Of a DNA stretch of 64,000 nucleotides, positions 28,860 through 38,046 are shown one piece after another. Source of the stretch: a bacterium endosymbiont of Escarpia laminata (lineage in GTDB: Bacteria; Pseudomonadota; Gammaproteobacteria; Chromatiales; Chromatiaceae); contig QGON01000071.1 of assembly GCA_003660235.1 (NCBI GenBank), forward strand, positions 310,001 through 374,000, written 5' to 3'. A program made the position numbers and the translations under genes. A model generated the notes under the pieces. The model was not told where the DNA came from and searched no databases. It was given only the letters and a program-made list of their open reading frames with translations. The stretch's first letter is position 1. Each line of letters starts with the position of its first letter.

Positions 28860-31052
28860 CTATGCCTCCAGCCGCAATACCACTGCACCCAGCGGAGGCA
28901 GTGTCAGCGAGGCGGAGTAGTCCCTTCCCATCCAACTCACTTCTTCAGCGCGGATGACTCCGCCATTCCCCATATTGCTGCCGCCGTAGAACGCTGAATC
29001 GGAATTCAATACCTCGCGGTAGTTACCCGCGCGGCTGAGGCCGATGCGGTAGTTTTCCCGGGGAATCGGTGTGAAGTTGAGTATGATGACTGCGACGTTG
29101 CCGTCGGTGCTTTTGCGCAGATAACTCAATACCGACTGCGAACTGTCATTACAGTCGATCCATTCGAATCCCCCCTCTTCAAATTCCACCTGATGCAAAG
29201 AGGTTTGTTCCCGGTAGAGATGGTTCAGATCGGAAATGAGGGTCTTTACTCCGTTGTGAAACGGGTGATCGAGCAGGAACCAGTCCAGCGCCTCGTCATC
29301 GCTCCACTCCCGTGCCTGAGCGAATTCGCTGCCCATGAAGAGTAGCTTCTTGCCGGGATAGGTGAACATGTAAGTGTAGAGCAGTCGCAGGGCGGCGAAT
29401 TTCTGCCACTCGTCCCCTGGCATCTTGTTGATCATCGAGCCTTTGCCATGCACCACCTCGTCGTGGGAGAAGGGCAGGACGAAGTTCTCGGTAAAAGCAT
29501 AGAGCAGACCGAAGGTCAGCAGGTCGTGATGGTAGTGACGGTAGACCGGATCTTTCGATAAATAGGAGAGGGTGTCGTGCATCCATCCCATGTTCCACTT
29601 CATGCTGAAACCCAGGCCCCCCAACCAGGTGGGGCGCGAAACCTGGGGCCAGGCGGTTGACTCCTCTGCGATCATCAGGGTGCCGGGGTGGAGTTCGTGG
29701 GTGGTGCTGTTGAGTTCCCGCATGAAGTCGACAGCTTCAAGATTTTCTCTTCCGCCATACTCGTTGGGGAGCCAGTCGCCGGGTTCCCGCGAGTAGTCGA
29801 GGTAGAGCATGGAGGCGACGGCATCGACCCGCAAACCATCGAGGTGGAACTCTTCCATCCAGTATATTGCACTGGATATCAAGAAGTTACGCACTTCATT
29901 TCGACCAAAGTTGAAGATTAGAGTGCCCCAGTCCTGGTGCTCACCCCGGCGGGGGTCCTCATGTTCGTAGAGCGCTGAGCCATCGAATTGCGCCAGCGCA
30001 TGTCGGTCGCGGGGAAAGTGGGCGGGCACCCAGTCCAGTATCACACCAATACCGTTTTTGTGCAGATGATCGATGAAATAGCGGAAATCGTCCGGAGTGC
30101 CGAAACGGCTGGTCGGGGCGAAGTAGCCGGTCGTCTGGTAACCCCAGGAGCCGTCGAAAGGGTGTTCGGTAATCGGCAGCAGTTCCACATGGGTGAAACC
30201 AGTCTCTTTGATATGGTCGCAGAGCCGATGGGCCAGTTTCCGGTAGTTAAGGAATCCACCATCGACATCTTTTTGCCAGGAGCCGAGGTGCACTTCATAG
30301 ACTGACATGGGTGACTGTTGCCAGTTGCTTTTTTCACGCGCTTCAATCCAGTCTTCATCTTCCCACTGATACTCTGTATCCGCCATGACCACGGCGGCAG
30401 TCTCGGGGCGCATCTGGAAGTGGTTGCCGTAGGGGTCGGTACGCAGCGAGATATCGCCATTGTTGGCGCGAACCTCGAATTTATAGAAGGCGCCGGTGGC
30501 CAGCCCGGGAATAAACAGCTCCCAGATACCGGAACCGCCACGCGCACGCATCGGATATACACGTCCATCCCATCGGTTGAAGTCGCCGACGATGGAGATG
30601 CGCTCGGCATTGGGTGCCCAAACGGCAAACAGGATGCCGGGAATCTCTTCGGCCTCATGGGGATGGGCGCCGAGAAAACGGTAGGCGTGGCGATGTCGCC
30701 CTTCGCCGAAAAGGTGGACATCGAAATCCTGCAACTGTGGTGTGAAGCAGTAGGGGTCGTAGTGTTGCTGTTCGACGCCGTACTCATCCTCCCAAATGAT
30801 TTCAATGCGCTCAGGTAAGTCTGCTGTATTGAAGTGGCCCTCGAAAAGATCAGTACCCTCGATACGCTGCAATTCTGTTTCAGAGTCGCTTAGCCGAACG
30901 CGGCGGGCCCGTGGCTGAAATACCCTGAAGACGGTGGAATCCCTCTCGACATGCCTGCCGAGGACTTCAAATGGATCGTGGTGCCTGGCTTCCAGGATTC
31001 GCTGCAAAGGTTCGGAGATATTCTGGGCGTGAGACTGTTTCATCAACTTCAT
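28860..31052 (-). CDS. glgB: 1,4-alpha-glucan branching enzyme
   Basis: Makes alpha-1,6 branches in glycogen (GH13). It has 730 residues: a CBM48/N-terminal beta domain pair, then the catalytic barrel with the GH13 regions [11 protein letters not shown] (nucleophile Asp), [11 protein letters not shown] (acid/base Glu) and FSHDEVVHG, and a C-terminal beta domain. The length is normal. Divergent from glgC across a 117-base spacer. Confidence 0.97.
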   Translation of the reverse strand: MKLMKQSHAQNISEPLQRILEARHHDPFEVLGRHVERDSTVFRVFQPRARRVRLSDSETELQRIEGTDLFEGHFNTADLPERIEIIWEDEYGVEQQHYDPYCFTPQLQDFDVHLFGEGRHRHAYRFLGAHPHEAEEIPGILFAVWAPNAERISIVGDFNRWDGRVYPMRARGGSGIWELFIPGLATGAFYKFEVRANNGDISLRTDPYGNHFQMRPETAAVVMADTEYQWEDEDWIEAREKSNWQQSPMSVYEVHLGSWQKDVDGGFLNYRKLAHRLCDHIKETGFTHVELLPITEHPFDGSWGYQTTGYFAPTSRFGTPDDFRYFIDHLHKNGIGVILDWVPAHFPRDRHALAQFDGSALYEHEDPRRGEHQDWGTLIFNFGRNEVRNFLISSAIYWMEEFHLDGLRVDAVASMLYLDYSREPGDWLPNEYGGRENLEAVDFMRELNSTTHELHPGTLMIAEESTAWPQVSRPTWLGGLGFSMKWNMGWMHDTLSYLSKDPVYRHYHHDLLTFGLLYAFTENFVLPFSHDEVVHGKGSMINKMPGDEWQKFAALRLLYTYMFTYPGKKLLFMGSEFAQAREWSDDEALDWFLLDHPFHNGVKTLISDLNHLYREQTSLHQVEFEEGGFEWIDCNDSSQSVLSYLRKSTDGNVAVIILNFTPIPRENYRIGLSRAGNYREVLNSDSAFYGGSNMGNGGVIRAEEVSWMGRDYSASLTLPPLGAVVLRLEA

Positions 31053-31153
31053 TCCGGACAGTAACGGCTACGCGTCGAGGGAACATGATGGTACCATAAG
31101 GCAGCGTCGATGCGGGGCTTTATCGGTCGCTGTTGTTGTTATCTGCAGAAGGT

Positions 31154-31161
31154 CATGGAGG
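31154..31161 (+). promoter_or_regulatory. Predicted CsrA-binding site over the glgC ribosome-binding site
   Basis: CATGGAGG matches the CsrA core pattern CANGGANG and overlaps the glgC Shine-Dalgarno GGAGGGT. In E. coli, CsrA represses glgC by binding its leader and SD. csrA is encoded in this window at 42400. The site is read from sequence; the regulation here is inferred. Confidence 0.55.
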
Positions 31162-31169
31162 GTAGTTTT

Positions 31170-32435
31170 ATGTCCGACCAAAATCCACGTTTCGTCAGTC
31201 GCCTGACGAGGAACACACTGGCACTCATTTTGGCGGGAGGACGGGGTTCACGCCTGAAAAACCTGACCCAATGGCGATCCAAACCTTCGGTACCTTTTGG
31301 GGGAAAGTTTCGGATTGTGGATTTTCCACTGTCAAACTGCATCAACTCCGGTATTCGCCGTATCGGTGTGCTGACTCAGTACAAGGCGCACTCTCTGATT
31401 AAGCACATCCAGCGTGGTTGGGGGTTTCTGCGGGGCGAGTTTGGCGAGTTCGTGGAGCTGCTTCCGGCCCAGCAGCGCATCGAAAGCAGCTGGTATGAGG
31501 GGACTGCTGATGCGGTCTACCAGAATCTGGATATTTTGCGCAGTCACGCACCGGATTATGTGTTGATCCTGGCAGGCGATCACATCTACAAAATGGACTA
31601 CGGCACCATGGTGGCGGAACACGTTGAGTCAGGCGCTGACATGACGGTGGGTTGTATCGAGGTGGATCTGGAAACTGCCAAGGAGTTCGGCGTGATGAGT
31701 GTCGATGATGAGTACCGGATCCTCGAATTCTCGGAGAAACCGGACAATCCACAACACATGCCGGGGCGGGAGGATGTGGCGCTGGCCTCCATGGGTATTT
31801 ACGTATTCAATACCAAGTTCCTCTTTGAGCAACTGATAAAGGATGCGGATACTCCGGATTCATCCCATGATTTTGGTAAGGATATTATTCCGAGAGTCAT
31901 CGAAAAGTATCGCATCATGGCCTACCCGTTCAAGGATGTGGAGAGTGGGAAACAGGCCTATTGGCGCGATGTGGGTACTGTCGATGCGTTCTGGTCAGCC
32001 AATCTGGAACTGATCGGCGTGACCCCTCCGCTGAACCTGTATGACCGGGGCTGGCCCATCTGGACCTATCAGGAGCAGTTGCCGCCGGCAAAATTTGTCT
32101 TTGATGATGATGAGCGGCGTGGCATGGCCGTGGATTCGATGGTCTCCGGCGGCTGCGTTATCTCCGGGGCGAAAATAAGAAACTCCCTGCTGTTTTCCAA
32201 CGTCAGGGTCAACTCCTACAGTTCAGTGGAGGATTCGGTAGTGCTGCCTGATGTCAATATTGGGCGCAACTGCAGTATTCTCAAAGCAGTTATCGATCGA
32301 GGTTGTGAGATTCCAGAGGGCACTATCATTGGCGAAGATGCCGTAGCCGATGCGGAACGTTTCTTGGTATCTGATGGTGGTGTGGTATTGGTAACGCCGG
32401 AGATGCTGGGGCAGAGCATTCATCACGTACGATAA
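31170..32435 (+). CDS. glgC: Glucose-1-phosphate adenylyltransferase (ADP-glucose pyrophosphorylase)
   Basis: Makes ADP-glucose from ATP and glucose-1-phosphate, the rate-limiting step of glycogen synthesis. It has 421 residues: the nucleotide site [19 protein letters not shown], the sugar-phosphate region [19 protein letters not shown], and a C-terminal left-handed beta-helix. I chose the ATG preceded by GGAGGGT; the frame is open upstream but lacks a better site. Allosteric residues cannot be judged reliably. It reads directly into the GH57 gene. Confidence 0.97.
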   Translation: MSDQNPRFVSRLTRNTLALILAGGRGSRLKNLTQWRSKPSVPFGGKFRIVDFPLSNCINSGIRRIGVLTQYKAHSLIKHIQRGWGFLRGEFGEFVELLPAQQRIESSWYEGTADAVYQNLDILRSHAPDYVLILAGDHIYKMDYGTMVAEHVESGADMTVGCIEVDLETAKEFGVMSVDDEYRILEFSEKPDNPQHMPGREDVALASMGIYVFNTKFLFEQLIKDADTPDSSHDFGKDIIPRVIEKYRIMAYPFKDVESGKQAYWRDVGTVDAFWSANLELIGVTPPLNLYDRGWPIWTYQEQLPPAKFVFDDDERRGMAVDSMVSGGCVISGAKIRNSLLFSNVRVNSYSSVEDSVVLPDVNIGRNCSILKAVIDRGCEIPEGTIIGEDAVADAERFLVSDGGVVLVTPEMLGQSIHHVR

Positions 32436-32450
32436 TGAGAAAAATCAATC

Positions 32451-34157
32451 ATGAGTGAGAGTAAGAACCGGTTGAAGGTAGTCTTCTGCTGGCATATGCA
32501 TCAGCCCTACTACAAGGGCCCTGAGCATAGTGACTACAATCTTCCCTGGGTCTATCTGCACGGTATCAAAGACTATGCGGATATGGCGGCCCACCTGGAG
32601 AATAATCCAAAGTCGAAGGCGGTGGTGAATTTTGCTCCGGTTCTGCTGGAGCAGATCGACGACTACGCGGGTCAGATCAAAGCCTGGCTGGAGTTCGGTA
32701 CACTGATCCGCGATCCACTGCTGGCAGCGCTTGCCGGGCCGGGACTTCCGGTGGATCAGGATTCCCGCAAGGAGCTGGTTTCAGCCTGTCTGCGTGCCAA
32801 TGAACGTCGCCTGATCCAGCGTTTCAAGCACTATTCCCGACTGGCTGATCTCGCCTCCAAAGTGTTGGAGGAGGATACGCTGATATCCTATCTGAACGAT
32901 CACTTCATGGTGGATCTTCTTGTCTGGTATCACCTGGCCTGGGTGGGTGAGTGCGTACGTCTCAACGATATTCGCATTCGTTCACTGCAGAGTAAGGGGC
33001 ATGGTTATGATATCAGTGACCGGCGTCGCCTGGTGGAGTTGATCGGTGAAGAGTTGACCCGGGTGACAGACCGTTATCGCAAACTGGCTGAAAATGGGCA
33101 GGTGGAACTCTCCGTCACCCCCTATGCTCACCCGATCGTGCCTCTGTTGATCGATATTGAGTCAACCAAAGAGGCGATGCCCTATGCGGAAATGCCTGAG
33201 CTGAAAAGCTATCCCGGCGGGGAAGCGAGGGCGCGCTGGCATGTACGTAAAGGCGTTGAAGTGTTTAAGAAGCACTTTGGCTTCTCACCTGCCGGATGTT
33301 GGCCGTCGGAGGGTGCGGTGAGTGAAGTAACGCTCAAACTGCTGGAAGAGGAGGGGTTTCTCTGGGCCGCGACCGGTCAACAGGTATTGCATAACAGCCT
33401 CTCTGTCAGCAGTGAAGGTGGTCATATGCCGGAAAACTGGGTCCATACTCCCTACCGGGTTCGGGAAGGCGGTCTGAACATGTTTTTCCGGGATGACGGA
33501 CTCTCTGATCTGATCGGTTTTACCTATGGTGACTGGCACGCCGATGACGCAGTTGGAGATCTGATCAACCATTTGGAGAATATTGCCAATGCCTGTGGGG
33601 ATAATCCCAATGCGGTGGTTTCCATCATCATGGACGGGGAAAATGCCTGGGAGTATTACCCCCATAATGGCAGTTACTTTCTGAACGCCATGTATGACCG
33701 GTTGTCGAATCATCCACGTTTTGAGCTAACCACATTTTCCGAGTCTCTTGCGCAGCAGACAAAGCCCTCTCCAAGGCTTCCAAAACTGGTTGCCGGAAGT
33801 TGGGTCTATGGCACCTTTTCGACCTGGATCGGCGATCATGACAAGAACCGGGCCTGGGACATGTTGGGGGATGCAAAAATAGCCTATGATCAGGCGGTTG
33901 CTGATGATGGCTTTTCTGCGCAGCAGATGGAGAAACTTGAACGGCAACTGGCTATCTGTGAAGGGTCTGACTGGTTCTGGTGGTTTGGTGACTACAATCC
34001 CAGTGGCACAGTGAGTGACTTTGAGAGTCTTTTTCGTCGCCAACTTTCCCACCTCTATGAGCTACTGGGCATCAATGAACCCGCCTATCTTGGAGAGGTG
34101 TTTACCAAGGGTAGCGGTGATCCTACGCTTGGCGGCGTGATGAAAAAAAACGATTGA
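32451..34157 (+). CDS. Glycoside hydrolase family 57 (alpha-amylase/glucanotransferase type)
   Basis: A GH57 enzyme acting on alpha-1,4-glucans, 568 residues, cytosolic (no signal peptide). The N-terminal GH57 opening is CWHMHQPYYKG; the nucleophile motif GCWPSEGAVS gives Glu287; FFRDDGLSDLIGF follows, with the likely acid/base Asp. GH57 members include 4-alpha-glucanotransferases, amylases and branching enzymes; the length and adjacency to glgC and malQ suggest an intracellular glycogen-modifying amylase, but the exact activity is not settled. It follows glgC by 15 bases, so both may share a transcript. Confidence 0.85.
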   Translation: MSESKNRLKVVFCWHMHQPYYKGPEHSDYNLPWVYLHGIKDYADMAAHLENNPKSKAVVNFAPVLLEQIDDYAGQIKAWLEFGTLIRDPLLAALAGPGLPVDQDSRKELVSACLRANERRLIQRFKHYSRLADLASKVLEEDTLISYLNDHFMVDLLVWYHLAWVGECVRLNDIRIRSLQSKGHGYDISDRRRLVELIGEELTRVTDRYRKLAENGQVELSVTPYAHPIVPLLIDIESTKEAMPYAEMPELKSYPGGEARARWHVRKGVEVFKKHFGFSPAGCWPSEGAVSEVTLKLLEEEGFLWAATGQQVLHNSLSVSSEGGHMPENWVHTPYRVREGGLNMFFRDDGLSDLIGFTYGDWHADDAVGDLINHLENIANACGDNPNAVVSIIMDGENAWEYYPHNGSYFLNAMYDRLSNHPRFELTTFSESLAQQTKPSPRLPKLVAGSWVYGTFSTWIGDHDKNRAWDMLGDAKIAYDQAVADDGFSAQQMEKLERQLAICEGSDWFWWFGDYNPSGTVSDFESLFRRQLSHLYELLGINEPAYLGEVFTKGSGDPTLGGVMKKND

Positions 34158-34204
34158 TCCCATTTTTTCAAATTCCGGCAGTCGCCTGATTAAGGATAAG
34201 TAGT

Positions 34205-35701
34205 ATGGATTATAGCCAGACCGATGGCGGCGAAAGCCTGTCCGGGGTATTGGGCCGCCGTCGGGCCGGGATATTGTTGCACATTAGTTCACTGCCAGGC
34301 CCCGGAAAGGTTGGGACTCTTGGCAGTCATGCCTATCGATTTGTTGACTTTCTCCATGCGGCAGGAATGACAGTTTGGCAAATATTACCGGTAGGTCCGA
34401 CCCAGGCTGACGGCTCACCCTATCAGACCAGTTCTGTTCATGCGGGCAATCCTCGTTTTATCAGCCTTGAACTCGTGATAGAGGAGGGTTGGCTGGGTGA
34501 GTTGCCACTGGAAGAGAATAGCTTCTCCGACAACGGACGCGCCTTCGCTCTCAGCCTCGCCTGGGAGGGGTTCAAGGATCGGGCTTCTGATGAAGACAGA
34601 GCCGAACTCGATCGTTTCTGTGCCGAGCAGGGCCATTGGCTGGACGACTACTGTCTGTTCCAGTCACTCCATTCGGAGCAAGGTGGATGTTGGTGGGAAT
34701 GGCTGGCGCCTTTGCGGGACCGAAATCCACAGGCGTTGGCTGAAGCTAGAGCCCGCCTGTGCGACCAGATTCAATATACCCGTTTCGAACAGTTTCTCTT
34801 TTTTCGTCAGTGGTTTCGCCTGAAGTCCTACGCCAACGAGCGCGGCATCCTTCTGTTCGGTGATGTGCCGATCTTTGTCGCTCAAGACAGCGCGGAGGTC
34901 TGGTCTCATCGTGCGATGTTTGATTTGTTGGAGAACGGGCTGCCCCGGGTGGTAGCTGGCGTACCGCCGGACTATTTCTCTGAAACCGGACAACGTTGGG
35001 GAAACCCACTCTATCGTTGGGAACAGATGGAAGAGGATGGTTTCTCGTTCTGGATAGAACGCATGGAGACTCAATCGGCGCTTTGCGATCTGATTCGTAT
35101 TGACCATTTTCGTGGCTTTGAGGCCTATTGGGAGATCCCGTCAACGGAGGAGACGGCAATCAACGGCAGATGGGTTCCCGCCCCCGGTGAAAAGCTGTTC
35201 AAGAAATTATATGAGGCTCTGCCGCACCTGGAGCTGGTGGCGGAAGATCTGGGGATCATCACACCTGAGGTAGAGGCCCTGAGAAAAAGTCACGGCTTGC
35301 CAGGTATGAAGATTCTTCAGTTTGCCTTCTCCGGGGGGGCAGACAACCCGTACCTTCCGTTCAGACACACAAGGGATTCAGTGGTCTATACAGGCACCCA
35401 TGACAACGATACCAGCCTTGGCTGGTATAACAGTCTGGATGATGCTGAAAGGGAACGGGTAGACAATTATCTGGGACGATCCCGGGAGATCATGCCCTGG
35501 CCGTTGATTCGATGTGCCTTGTCATCCTGTGCCAATATGGCGATTTTACCGATGCAGGACGTATTGGGCCTGGGACGGGATCATCGCATGAATACTCCAG
35601 GGACCACCGAGGGAAACTGGCAATGGCGATTTAGATGGGATCAGGTGGAAGAAGATCTCTCCGAACGGCTGCGGCATCGGGTTATGCAGTATGGCCGCTA
35701 G
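34205..35701 (+). CDS. malQ: 4-alpha-glucanotransferase (amylomaltase)
   Basis: GH77 enzyme that transfers alpha-1,4-glucan segments between maltodextrins. It has 498 residues. The catalytic regions LIRIDHFRGFEAYWE (nucleophile Asp), LVAEDLGIITPEVE and VYTGTHDNDTSLGW are intact. It is the last gene of the glgC-GH57-malQ run; with these it would recycle glycogen side chains and maltodextrins. Confidence 0.97.
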   Translation: MDYSQTDGGESLSGVLGRRRAGILLHISSLPGPGKVGTLGSHAYRFVDFLHAAGMTVWQILPVGPTQADGSPYQTSSVHAGNPRFISLELVIEEGWLGELPLEENSFSDNGRAFALSLAWEGFKDRASDEDRAELDRFCAEQGHWLDDYCLFQSLHSEQGGCWWEWLAPLRDRNPQALAEARARLCDQIQYTRFEQFLFFRQWFRLKSYANERGILLFGDVPIFVAQDSAEVWSHRAMFDLLENGLPRVVAGVPPDYFSETGQRWGNPLYRWEQMEEDGFSFWIERMETQSALCDLIRIDHFRGFEAYWEIPSTEETAINGRWVPAPGEKLFKKLYEALPHLELVAEDLGIITPEVEALRKSHGLPGMKILQFAFSGGADNPYLPFRHTRDSVVYTGTHDNDTSLGWYNSLDDAERERVDNYLGRSREIMPWPLIRCALSSCANMAILPMQDVLGLGRDHRMNTPGTTEGNWQWRFRWDQVEEDLSERLRHRVMQYGR

Positions 35702-35731
35702 CAAGATCGTTGTTTTATCTAAATAAAGGAC

Positions 35732-35766
35732 GAAAAAAAACCGCTTCAGAAAAAACCTGAAGCGGT
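35732..35766 (-). terminator. Orphan minus-strand intrinsic terminator
   Basis: A 9-bp stem (CCGCTTCAG with CTGAAGCGG, loop around AAAAAAC) with an A8 run on its plus-strand left side. Read on the minus strand, this is a hairpin followed by eight T's, a proper terminator; on the plus strand there is only TATATACC after the stem. It is therefore oriented to end a leftward transcript, although no minus-strand protein gene lies upstream of it before the HD-GYP gene's own end at 36649. Confidence 0.75.
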
Positions 35767-36040
35767 ATATACCAAAGGAGGATGGAGGAGATAAGCCTGG
35801 ATGGGTGGGGCTTGCTGCCTGAATCCACCCCGCCTGACTTGGTGATATTTGACCATATGCAGAGTTGCCGGCGCATTGAGAAATCGCAACAATCAGAAAA
35901 TGTTTCTTAGTGCTTGTTTCAAAAGATAATTTCTGTGAGAAAATTGATCTTTTTCAACAATGGCACTGTGTTGAAAAGCACTTTAGAGTTGCTGCCGAAA
36001 TATTGAATTGTAAACAAATGTAACCAGGATTGACGGGCCT
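35767..36040 (-). ncRNA. Candidate small RNA ending at the orphan terminator
   Basis: The spacer between malQ and the Lys-rich secreted-protein gene has no convincing gene of usual size. On the minus strand the sequence just before the terminator carries two C-rich, anti-Shine-Dalgarno-like stretches (CTCCTCC and CCTCCTTTGG), which are a feature of some mRNA-targeting small RNAs. The 5' end and promoter were not found. On the plus strand the same bases read AAAGGAGGATGGAGGAG and could open a 42-codon frame at 35782, but the SD abuts the ATG. This is an inference from the orientation of the terminator. Confidence 0.3.
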
Positions 36041-36117
36041 GTTTGTTTCTCATCCAATGTACGGATAGGCAAACTGCGTATCGCGCTGTGGGTTACTTGA
36101 ACAAAATAGGAAAAAAG

Positions 36118-36540
36118 ATGATTGATGTAAAAGGGGATTTCAGAAAACTTCTGATACTTGGGCTGCTGTTGAGTTTGGCCATGTTCCACCCGCTGGGCAA
36201 TGCCGCCGTCGACTGCAAGGGAATGAGTCAATCGAGCTGTTCGGGCAACTCTTCCTGTACCTGGGTGAAAGGCTACAAAGCCAAAAGTGGAAAACAAGTC
36301 AAAGGCTATTGCCGGGCGAAACCTGGTAAGGCAAAAAAGAGTAGTAAAACAGATGCCAAGCACGAAAAAGCGGCATCATCAGTGAGCAAGAAAAGTGGAA
36401 AGAGAGAAAAGGCTGCAAAGAAAGAAAAGGATAAAAAGGCCGAAGCAAAAGTAGATAAGAAAGAGAAGAAGGCTAAGAAAGCCAAGAAGGACAAGAAAGG
36501 AAAAAAGGACAAAAAAGTTTCCAAAAGCAAGGAGAAGTAA
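36118..36540 (+). CDS. Lysine-rich secreted protein with four-cysteine N-terminal motif
   Basis: Unknown function, 140 residues. The chosen ATG has AGGA 6-9 bases upstream; the longer frame begins with an unlikely TTG. A signal peptide is evident (hydrophobic LLILGLLLSLAMF, cleavage near GNA|AVD). The mature N-terminus has Cys33, Cys41, Cys47 and Cys65 with a CTW motif, reminiscent of plexin/PSI-type cysteine knots. From residue 66 on it is almost only Lys, Ala, Ser, Glu and Asp, a strongly basic histone-like tail. It may bind DNA, polyanions or peptidoglycan outside the cell; this is speculation. Confidence 0.7.
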   Translation: MIDVKGDFRKLLILGLLLSLAMFHPLGNAAVDCKGMSQSSCSGNSSCTWVKGYKAKSGKQVKGYCRAKPGKAKKSSKTDAKHEKAASSVSKKSGKREKAAKKEKDKKAEAKVDKKEKKAKKAKKDKKGKKDKKVSKSKEK

Positions 36541-36593
36541 GTGGCGCAGCTACGTCAGCCGGGACCGTATGGAACGGTGACGGCTGATCCTCA

Positions 36594-36628
36594 AAAGGGT
36601 TGATGATATTTCATCAGCCCTTTGTTTT
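36594..36628 (+). terminator. Terminator after the lysine-rich protein gene
   Basis: A 13-bp stem (AAAGGGTTGATGA with TCATCAGCCCTTT, one G-U) with loop TATT, followed by TTTGTTTTG-type sequence. It lies between two convergent genes and can serve both. A second, weaker hairpin (TCAGCCG with CGGCTGA) sits just upstream. Confidence 0.8.
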
Positions 36629-36648
36629 GTGCCATTTCTGGAGGGAGG

Positions 36649-37737
36649 CTAGTTGGCAAATTTCCTGGCGATTGAATGGAACTCATCGTTGATATGCTCG
36701 AAGGCATCCACGACTTCCGGGTCAAAATGGCCGCCGCGGCCTTTGCGGATGATATCGCTGGCTTTTTCGTGAGAAAAAGCGGGTTTATATACCCTTTTTG
36801 AGATCAGGGCATCATAGACGTCGGCGACCGCCTTCAGGCGTCCGGAGAAGGGAATTTCCTGACCGGAGAGACCGTTTGGATAACCGCTGCCATCCCACTT
36901 TTCATGGTGGCTGTAGGCGATTTCACGGGCAATCTGGAGGAAGGATGAGTCGGGATTTCCCTGCAGTTTCTCTGCCTCGATGATGGCGTCTCTTCCATAA
37001 ACGGTGTGGTTCTTCATCTCTTCGAACTCCTCCTCAGTCAGCTTTCCCGGTTTCAAAAGGATGCTGTCGCGGATGCCTACTTTTCCGATATCGTGCAGTG
37101 GAGCCGATTTGTAGAGCTGTTCGATAAAGTCATCCGTCAGGAGAGGGGTAAAGCTGGATTGTTTTCTCAACTCTTCGGCCAATGCCTTGACATAGTATTG
37201 AGTGCGTCGAATATGATTGCCTGTCTCGTTGTCACGGGTCTCCGCCAGGGTAGCCATGGCAAGAATGGTGGTGTCTTTGGCCATTGCGAGTTCTTTGGTC
37301 CTGGCCTTGACCCGCTCTTCCAGAATCTGGTTTTGGTTCGCCAATGCCTCCCTGGCCAATTTCAGTGTGAGGTGCGTCTTTACCCTTGCAAGGACGATCG
37401 CAGTGGATATGGGTTTGGTAATGTAATCGACGGCGCCCATCGCCAGTCCCCGTGTCTGATCACTCTCTTCACCCATTGCGGTGATAAAGATCACCGGTAT
37501 GTCACGGGTCGTCTCATCAGCCTTGATCCGTTGACAGACTTCATAGCCGTCCATTCCGGGCATCATGATGTCTAGTAGAACCAGGTCGGGCATAGGCTGG
37601 CTTTTCACTCGTTCCAGCGCTTCCAGTCCGTTTCTGGCTGCAGTCAGCCGATAATCCTTTTTCAGCAGGTGCATGAGCACCGTAATGTTTGCGGGTTCAT
37701 CGTCGACCAGCAGTAGAGTGGGTTTAATATCCGGCAT
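36649..37737 (-). CDS. Response regulator with HD-GYP domain (c-di-GMP phosphodiesterase)
   Basis: Two-component output protein that probably degrades cyclic di-GMP. It has 362 residues: a receiver domain (phospho-acceptor Asp56 in VLLDIMMPGMDG), a short coiled-coil linker, and an HD-GYP domain from about residue 160 with HDIGKVGI, the GYP-type HHEKWDGSGYPNGL, and the metal-binding histidines intact. No histidine kinase gene lies next to it, so its partner is elsewhere. Confidence 0.93.
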   Translation of the reverse strand: MPDIKPTLLLVDDEPANITVLMHLLKKDYRLTAARNGLEALERVKSQPMPDLVLLDIMMPGMDGYEVCQRIKADETTRDIPVIFITAMGEESDQTRGLAMGAVDYITKPISTAIVLARVKTHLTLKLAREALANQNQILEERVKARTKELAMAKDTTILAMATLAETRDNETGNHIRRTQYYVKALAEELRKQSSFTPLLTDDFIEQLYKSAPLHDIGKVGIRDSILLKPGKLTEEEFEEMKNHTVYGRDAIIEAEKLQGNPDSSFLQIAREIAYSHHEKWDGSGYPNGLSGQEIPFSGRLKAVADVYDALISKRVYKPAFSHEKASDIIRKGRGGHFDPEVVDAFEHINDEFHSIARKFAN

Positions 37738-37784
37738 TCATTTGTTCTCAAACAACGGGTGGTTTCTGAATCGTTGGTTATTGT

Positions 37785-37816
37785 TTGCCGTATCCGCTAC
37801 GCTTGATCCGGCCTAC
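37785..37816 (-). repeat. REP-like palindromic repeat, copy 2
   Basis: On the minus strand this 32-base element matches copy 1 at 29 of 32 positions, starting GTAGGCCGG with core TCAAGCGTAGCGGA. It lies in the 309-base spacer between the divergent HD-GYP gene and the unknown secreted-protein gene. The rest of that spacer shows no gene or clear site. Confidence 0.8.
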
Positions 37817-38046
37817 AAGAATCAGCAGGTACGAAGGGGGAATGAGGGACCAAGTGTCGCGGATCCGCTAATTGCATCTTCTCCGACCGAAGACTAGCAG
37901 ATATTATAGAAGCGGCGAGTCTGATTTTATTGATAACCGTGGGATATTATGAATTTCAGTACTCACCTTCAATCATCATGCGCCTGGCTCTTGTGTGCAA
38001 GATCAGACCGACGGATCGTGATGCCACCATGAATTAAGGCGGGATA

